Origin: Ruminococcaceae bacterium UBA3903
GTDB taxonomy: Bacteria; Bacillota; Clostridia; Oscillospirales; Acutalibacteraceae
DNA length: 45,857 bases
NCBI GenBank assembly: GCA_002391625.1
Contig: DGFJ01000030.1
Location: 1 to 45,857 of the forward strand
Direction of reading: 5' to 3'
Both the position numbers and the translations under genes were made by a program. This document shows, in pieces, positions 42,180 to 45,857 of this stretch (the first letter of the stretch is position 1; each line of letters starts with the position of its first letter). The notes beneath the pieces were generated by a model. It had not been told where the DNA came from and ran no database searches. It saw only the letters and a program-made list of their open reading frames with translations.

Positions 42180-42225
42180 TAAGCCAACAGGCCTGTTCAC
42201 GTTGAATAGTCCTGTTGGCTTATAT
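42180..42225 (+). terminator. Terminator after spoIIR
   Basis: TAAGCCAACAGG (42180-42191) pairs with CCTGTTGGCTTA (42211-42222). The U-tract is poor (TATTG), so termination may be partial. Confidence 0.6.
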
Positions 42226-42648
42226 TGATTATGTAAAAACATCTCTGTCATTTAAATAGCTCTGATTTAATTTAGACTAACAGTCATGCTAATATTGATT
42301 AATAAAAAAATTTTAGTGTGGTTAACAGCGTACAGAATTGTGGAAAAGATAGGGGCTACTGTATTATATATGAGTTTATTTTTAGCGATAGTGTGTTAGC
42401 GTCAGGTGTATATCATAGCAAGTCATATGTGATTATTTCGTAGGATACAATAGAAATTGTAAAATAATTTTTGTTTTTTTAAAGATAAGTATAAGTAAAA
42501 ACGACAAAAACATTATATTTTCCCGTGTTAAAGTGGTAAATTGTTAAAAAATAGAAAATAAAATTGAAATTTATAGAAATATTAGTTATACTTAAAATAT
42601 ATAATTTATCATTTTAATGAATTTTTATAGAATTGAGGTGTGCTAATA
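42226..42648 (+). promoter_or_regulatory. AT-rich spacer with two-component-operon promoter
   Basis: No gene is seen in these 420 bp. TTGAAA (42564-42569), 17 nt, TATACT (42587-42592) is a good promoter for the regulator gene. I searched by eye for the paired 9-bp direct repeats bound by LytTR regulators and found none I would defend. Confidence 0.55.
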
Positions 42649-43359
42649 TTGGCATATAGAATTGCAGTTTGTGAAGATGATGAAACTATGCTAAAAAGCA
42701 TTTGTGGTGATATAACAACCGTCTTTGAACAACTTGATATTTCTGTTGAAATAAAACAGTTTACTCACAGTAGTGAGTTAATGGATAATTCTGATATAGC
42801 TACACTGGATGCGGTGTTTTTAGATATTGATATGCCGGAATTTTCAGGGATTGAGGTAGCACAGTCATTACGTGATATTAGTAAAAGATTGTGTATAGTG
42901 TTTGTTACTAATATGGATGATTTGGTTTATCAGTCTATTAAATGCCAGCCATTTCGTTTCGTCAGAAAAAGCCATTTAGATACAGAGCTAAGCGAATGTG
43001 TTTCTGCCCTAGTACATAAAATTGCTTCTGACGAGTTGTGTGTAGAGCTGCCAGGAGCACGTGGTATGATTTGTGCTAAGGTGGACGATATTATGTGCTT
43101 TACCAGTGTAAGACATCATGTGTATGCAGTGACAACAAAGGAAAATATTGAAATTGTAGCAACAATGAAAAAGTTGGAGGAGCGTTTATCGCCAAATGGA
43201 TTTATAAGGGTACATAGTAGTTATCTGGTTAATTATAGATTTATTTTTTCTATTGATAGGGAGGGTGTTGTTATGGACAACGGACATACAATCCCTATTA
43301 GTAGATATAGGATAGCAGATGTCAAGCATAAGCTACATTATTTTATTAGAAAGTGGTGA
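42649..43359 (+). CDS. LytTR response regulator (AgrA/ComE-like)
   Basis: 236 aa from TTG 42649, 8 nt after GAGGTG; GTG 42640 is part of that site. The receiver domain has the acidic pocket VCEDDE, the phosphoacceptor Asp in VFLDIDMPEFSG, VFVTN and a final Lys in VRKSH. The LytTR DNA-binding domain covers about 135-236 (ISRYRIADVK and the IRVHSSYLVN block). It is paired with the sensor kinase that follows 4 bp later. No agrB/agrD-like gene is nearby, so the ligand is unknown. Confidence 0.92.
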   Translation: MAYRIAVCEDDETMLKSICGDITTVFEQLDISVEIKQFTHSSELMDNSDIATLDAVFLDIDMPEFSGIEVAQSLRDISKRLCIVFVTNMDDLVYQSIKCQPFRFVRKSHLDTELSECVSALVHKIASDELCVELPGARGMICAKVDDIMCFTSVRHHVYAVTTKENIEIVATMKKLEERLSPNGFIRVHSSYLVNYRFIFSIDREGVVMDNGHTIPISRYRIADVKHKLHYFIRKW

Positions 43360-43363
43360 TAGT

Positions 43364-44692
43364 ATGTGGGGTGTTATAGAGTTAATTTTTACATTAATTG
43401 AAGCGACAACAAAGGTGTATTTTTTAACACATTTTTTTCAATTTAAAAAAGATAAACCCATAAACAAGCTTGTTTTTGTTTTAGCAACATTAACAGAGTG
43501 TGCAATTGTAACGCTGTTTAACCAGTTCGCTTTCGTTGATGGCTTGATAGGCGGAATGCTGTATATGCTAATTTCCTTTGCGTTCTGTATGGCGTTTTTA
43601 AGGGGCAAGGCATGGTATAAGCTAATGGTATGCTGTTGTGTGGAGATTTCCATGGTGCTTATAAGCTATTTTACAATTTTTGTTTTAACCATGGTGTCTG
43701 GCAAATCATTTTTGGATCTTATTACAGAACAGGAAATATGGCGATTGGTATGTTTGTTGCTTGCCAAGTTCTTATTTATGTTCATAGTAGCTGTAGCCTT
43801 AAGAATTAAAAACAATGACAAAATATATTTTTCAAAATATGAATGGTCAATCATAATTTCAGTTTTTTTGTGTTCATTTTTAATTGCTTTAGGAATGTTT
43901 GAGCTTACAATAAAAATGCCTAATACCATAGAAACCAATGGTGTAGTTATTATTATATTGTGTGGTTTAATTATAATTAATATTGCGGCTGTTATCTTAA
44001 CCATAAGAATGGCAAAGGAAAATGATAAGAAGATAAAGGTTGATTTGTTAAAGCTACAGCTAAAGCAGCAGACTAAAAGCATAATGGAAATCAATAGTAA
44101 GTACGATAATATAGTGAAAATTCGCCATGACTTTAAAAACTATATTGCCTGTGCAGCGGCACTAATTAATGACGGATGCTATATTGAAGCTAAAAAGTAT
44201 TTAGAGGAGCTAGGAGAAAAAAAGATACCAAAGGCTGGTATGTATATACATACAACAAACTATATCTTAAATGCTTTGCTTAACTCCAAGTTTACACTAT
44301 GCAGCGAGAAAAATATAGATACAAAATGTCATATATCTGGAACTATTGAAAAAATAGCGGATATTGATTTTAGTATATTAATGGCAAATTTACTTGATAA
44401 TGCTATAGAAGCGTGTGCTAATATAGAAAAACCATTAATTTCTGTGGAAATATACGATAAGAAAAATTACATTGGTATTATTGTTGGAAACACCATAAAA
44501 GATTCTGTTTTAAGTAAAAATGCTAACCTGAATACAACAAAATCGGATAATGAAAACCACGGAATAGGTATTTTAAGTGTTAAAGATATTGTTAAGACCC
44601 ATAATGGTATGATAGATTTCTATGAAAAAGATAATATGTTTTTCTGTAGCCTATTGTTAGAACAGAATATGAATGTACTACAGACAGTGTAA
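43364..44692 (+). CDS. GHKL sensor histidine kinase (AgrC/ComD-like)
   Basis: 442 aa from ATG 43364 after GTGGTGAT; the longer frame starting at 43319 overlaps the regulator gene and has no ribosome site. About six membrane segments (residues 5-225) without a large outer domain, then a dimerisation helix with the H-box KIRHDFKNYI. The GHKL ATPase part has N-box LMANLLDNAIEACANI and G-box HGIGILSVKDIVKTHNG. This is the peptide-pheromone-sensor architecture (HPK10 group). Confidence 0.9.
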   Translation: MWGVIELIFTLIEATTKVYFLTHFFQFKKDKPINKLVFVLATLTECAIVTLFNQFAFVDGLIGGMLYMLISFAFCMAFLRGKAWYKLMVCCCVEISMVLISYFTIFVLTMVSGKSFLDLITEQEIWRLVCLLLAKFLFMFIVAVALRIKNNDKIYFSKYEWSIIISVFLCSFLIALGMFELTIKMPNTIETNGVVIIILCGLIIINIAAVILTIRMAKENDKKIKVDLLKLQLKQQTKSIMEINSKYDNIVKIRHDFKNYIACAAALINDGCYIEAKKYLEELGEKKIPKAGMYIHTTNYILNALLNSKFTLCSEKNIDTKCHISGTIEKIADIDFSILMANLLDNAIEACANIEKPLISVEIYDKKNYIGIIVGNTIKDSVLSKNANLNTTKSDNENHGIGILSVKDIVKTHNGMIDFYEKDNMFFCSLLLEQNMNVLQTV

Positions 44693-44816
44693 CCTAATTA
44701 AAACGGGAGATTAATGACTAATTTAGTAATGATAAACAAAAAATTCTTTTGAAGTTTAGTTATGTTTTTAGGAATTGTAAAACATACAAAAAATACGAAA
44801 AAAACTATAAAAGGGC

Positions 44817-44845
44817 TTGATTTTTACTAAATCTTATTGTATAAT
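44817..44845 (+). promoter_or_regulatory. tRNA-Leu promoter
   Basis: TTGATT (44817-44822), 17 nt, TATAAT (44840-44845), 12 bp before the tRNA. Confidence 0.75.
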
Positions 44846-44857
44846 ACTCAATGTTGT

Positions 44858-44942
44858 GCGGGTGTGGCGGAATTGGCAGACGCGCTAGATTTAGGTTCTA
44901 GTGTAGCAGTACGTGCAGGTTCAAGTCCTGTCACCCGCACCA
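44858..44942 (+). tRNA. tRNA-Leu (anticodon UAG)
   Basis: 85 nt including the encoded CCA. Acceptor arms GCGGGTG and CACCCGC pair fully. The anticodon arm is CTAGA-TTTAGGT-TCTAG with anticodon TAG; there is a long variable arm as in class II tRNAs, and a T-loop GGTTCAAGTCC. Transcribed from its own promoter and followed directly by a terminator. Confidence 0.96.
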
Positions 44943-44947
44943 TACTG

Positions 44948-44990
44948 AATACCCATAAGGGACTTGAGTGCCCTTGTGGGTATTTTGTTT
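44948..44990 (+). terminator. tRNA-Leu terminator
   Basis: AATACCCATAAGGG (44948-44961) pairs with CCCTTGTGGGTATT (44971-44984, one wobble pair), followed by TTGTTTTG. Confidence 0.88.
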
Positions 44991-44994
44991 TGTA

Positions 44995-45046
44995 TAGACC
45001 AAAGTATTTGAGGCTGATTTGTATTAGCTTCATGCACTTTGGTCTA
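44995..45046. repeat. Inverted repeat at the recombinase/tRNA border
   Basis: TAGACCAAAGT (44995-45005) and ACTTTGGTCTA (45036-45046) are perfect 11-bp inverted copies, 30 bp apart. The right arm lies within the last codons of the recombinase. It could be part of an element end or an RNA hairpin ending the minus-strand transcript; the T-run expected of a terminator is missing. Confidence 0.5.
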
Positions 45047-45854
45047 TTTCTTTACGTCCGAATGTAAGAGCAAGAGATTGCTTTTCCGATTTGCTCATCT
45101 GTGGCAGTTCTATATAGCCGATCATCTTATAATAGATTTCAACCTTTTGTACGGTCTCACCGAAAACTTGCTCCCTGTGATGTACAACGATTTTATCAAT
45201 AAATTCGTGCAAAATTTCAGGTGTCAGTTCCTTGATGTCCGTATATTGCCGCACAATCTGCAAAAATCCGTCAGCATTCATTTCGTGTTTCTTTTCTTCA
45301 GCGACTACATCTTTTAGGTGCTTTACCTTTTGCCGTAGAGCTGTTTGCTCATCCTCATATTTATAAGACAACTTCTTGAATCGCTCCTCTGTGAGGTTTC
45401 CAAGTATCTTTTCCTCAAACAACTTTTCATAGAGAAGATCAACCTCTTTTTCACGAGCAAGAACCTCATTCAAAGCACTTTGATTTTTCCGCTGTTGCAG
45501 AACAATTTGTTTATACTGCTCATCCATAACAATTTTTACAAACTCATCTTCAAACTGTGAAGCAAAACGAACAATATTGGAAAGATTCTTTGTTACAATA
45601 TCTGTTATAGCGTCCACACGGATATGATGCGTTTTGTTACACAAACCGTTGTTTGCACGTTTGTTACGGCAAGAGAAATAGTGATTGTCCGGATTATCAT
45701 TGGTGTATTTGTAATTGAGGTTTGCACCACAGTCAGAGCATTTCAAAAATCCTGAAAACATATTTTTGTCGATATGCTTTGGTTTGCGATATTTTGTTTG
45801 TCCGAAAGATTTTTGAATTTCCTCCCATGTAGAGCTGATATTGTCAATATCTCT
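45030..45854 (-). pseudogene. Large serine recombinase, C-terminal part only
   Basis: The minus-strand frame encodes TWEEIQKSFGQTKYRKPKHI, then the zinc-ribbon FSGFLKCSDCGANL with CRNKRANNGLC, a long coiled coil (about 90-200) and an ending FGRKEIDQSA. This is the DNA-binding half of TnpX/TndX-type recombinases of integrative elements. The frame is closed by TAA at 45855-45857, inside what should be one continuous protein, so the catalytic half is either interrupted or absent. What lies to the right is unseen. An internal ATG at 45761 would give a 243-aa product without a catalytic domain. Confidence 0.65.
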
Positions 45855-45857
45855 TTA

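Noticed and set aside
44837..45067. Frames across the tRNA-Leu gene on both strands
   Set aside because: They translate the tRNA itself; such frames are common annotation artefacts.

Overview
The window looks like chromosome of a low-GC, endospore-forming, gut-type Clostridia (Firmicutes). Pointers are the AT-rich sequence with strong AGGAGG-type ribosome binding sites, spoIIR, a CotH-kinase surface protein with Thr/Pro linkers and starch-binding-like modules, a T-box leader, SipW-type signal peptidases and a CD1871A-type mini-protein. Oscillospirales/Ruminococcaceae would fit, but the exact lineage is an inference.

Layout. (1) 1-86: degenerate ISL3-type transposase tail. (2) 229-14148: a 13.7 kb one-way gene cluster with one clear promoter and one clear terminator. 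It holds seven membrane-anchored or secreted proteins, six of which have the SipW-type h-region ending in a Trp signature, and two ER-type (Ser/His) signal peptidases. In the middle sit a membrane-anchored McrB-like AAA+ ATPase and an 821-aa protein with a DUF2357/McrC-like front, a long coiled coil and a DegV-like C-terminal lobe. (3) 14250-16963: a small conserved protein and a redox operon (ResA-like lipoprotein, CD1871A-like mini-protein, NapH-like ferredoxin, Rrf2 regulator) with a dyad over its -10 box. (4) 17148-20173: ABC-F ATPase and an RsmH-like methyltransferase. (5) 20256-24487: a six-cysteine secreted protein and a Vex-like permease-ATPase-permease transporter, the whole module lying between two near-identical 84-bp direct repeats. 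(6) 24587-27931: the CotH surface protein. (7) 28365-33632: def-like gene, ridA-ilvA under a T-box, gpsA, a TauE/SafE exporter encoded as two half-genes, a 6S-like RNA and a DUF1292 gene. (8) 33759-34440: a ~650-nt transcription unit with strong promoter and terminator but no ORF, probably a large structured RNA. (9) 34657-42222: sugar transferase and O-antigen-ligase-like pair, nadE, Lrp-type regulator, aminotransferase, ispE, spoIIR. (10) 42649-45857: LytTR/GHKL two-component pair, tRNA-Leu(UAG), and the C-terminal part of a large serine recombinase closed by an in-frame stop at the window edge.

The most novel-looking unit is region 2. Known SipW clusters (Bacillus tapA-sipW-tasA, camelysin) make extracellular protein fibres. 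Here the clients carry a shared C-terminal W-x-[ED]-[GN]-x-D signature, two are large and carbohydrate-binding-like, and a membrane AAA+ motor with a coiled-coil partner is built into the operon. This suggests an ATP-assisted surface-fibre or adhesin assembly system; the function is inferred. The 650-nt RNA and the repeat-flanked peptide/transporter module are the next most interesting. Two genes (nadE, spoIIR) share a compact control design: the promoter overlaps an upstream terminator hairpin whose 3' arm carries the gene's own ribosome binding site.
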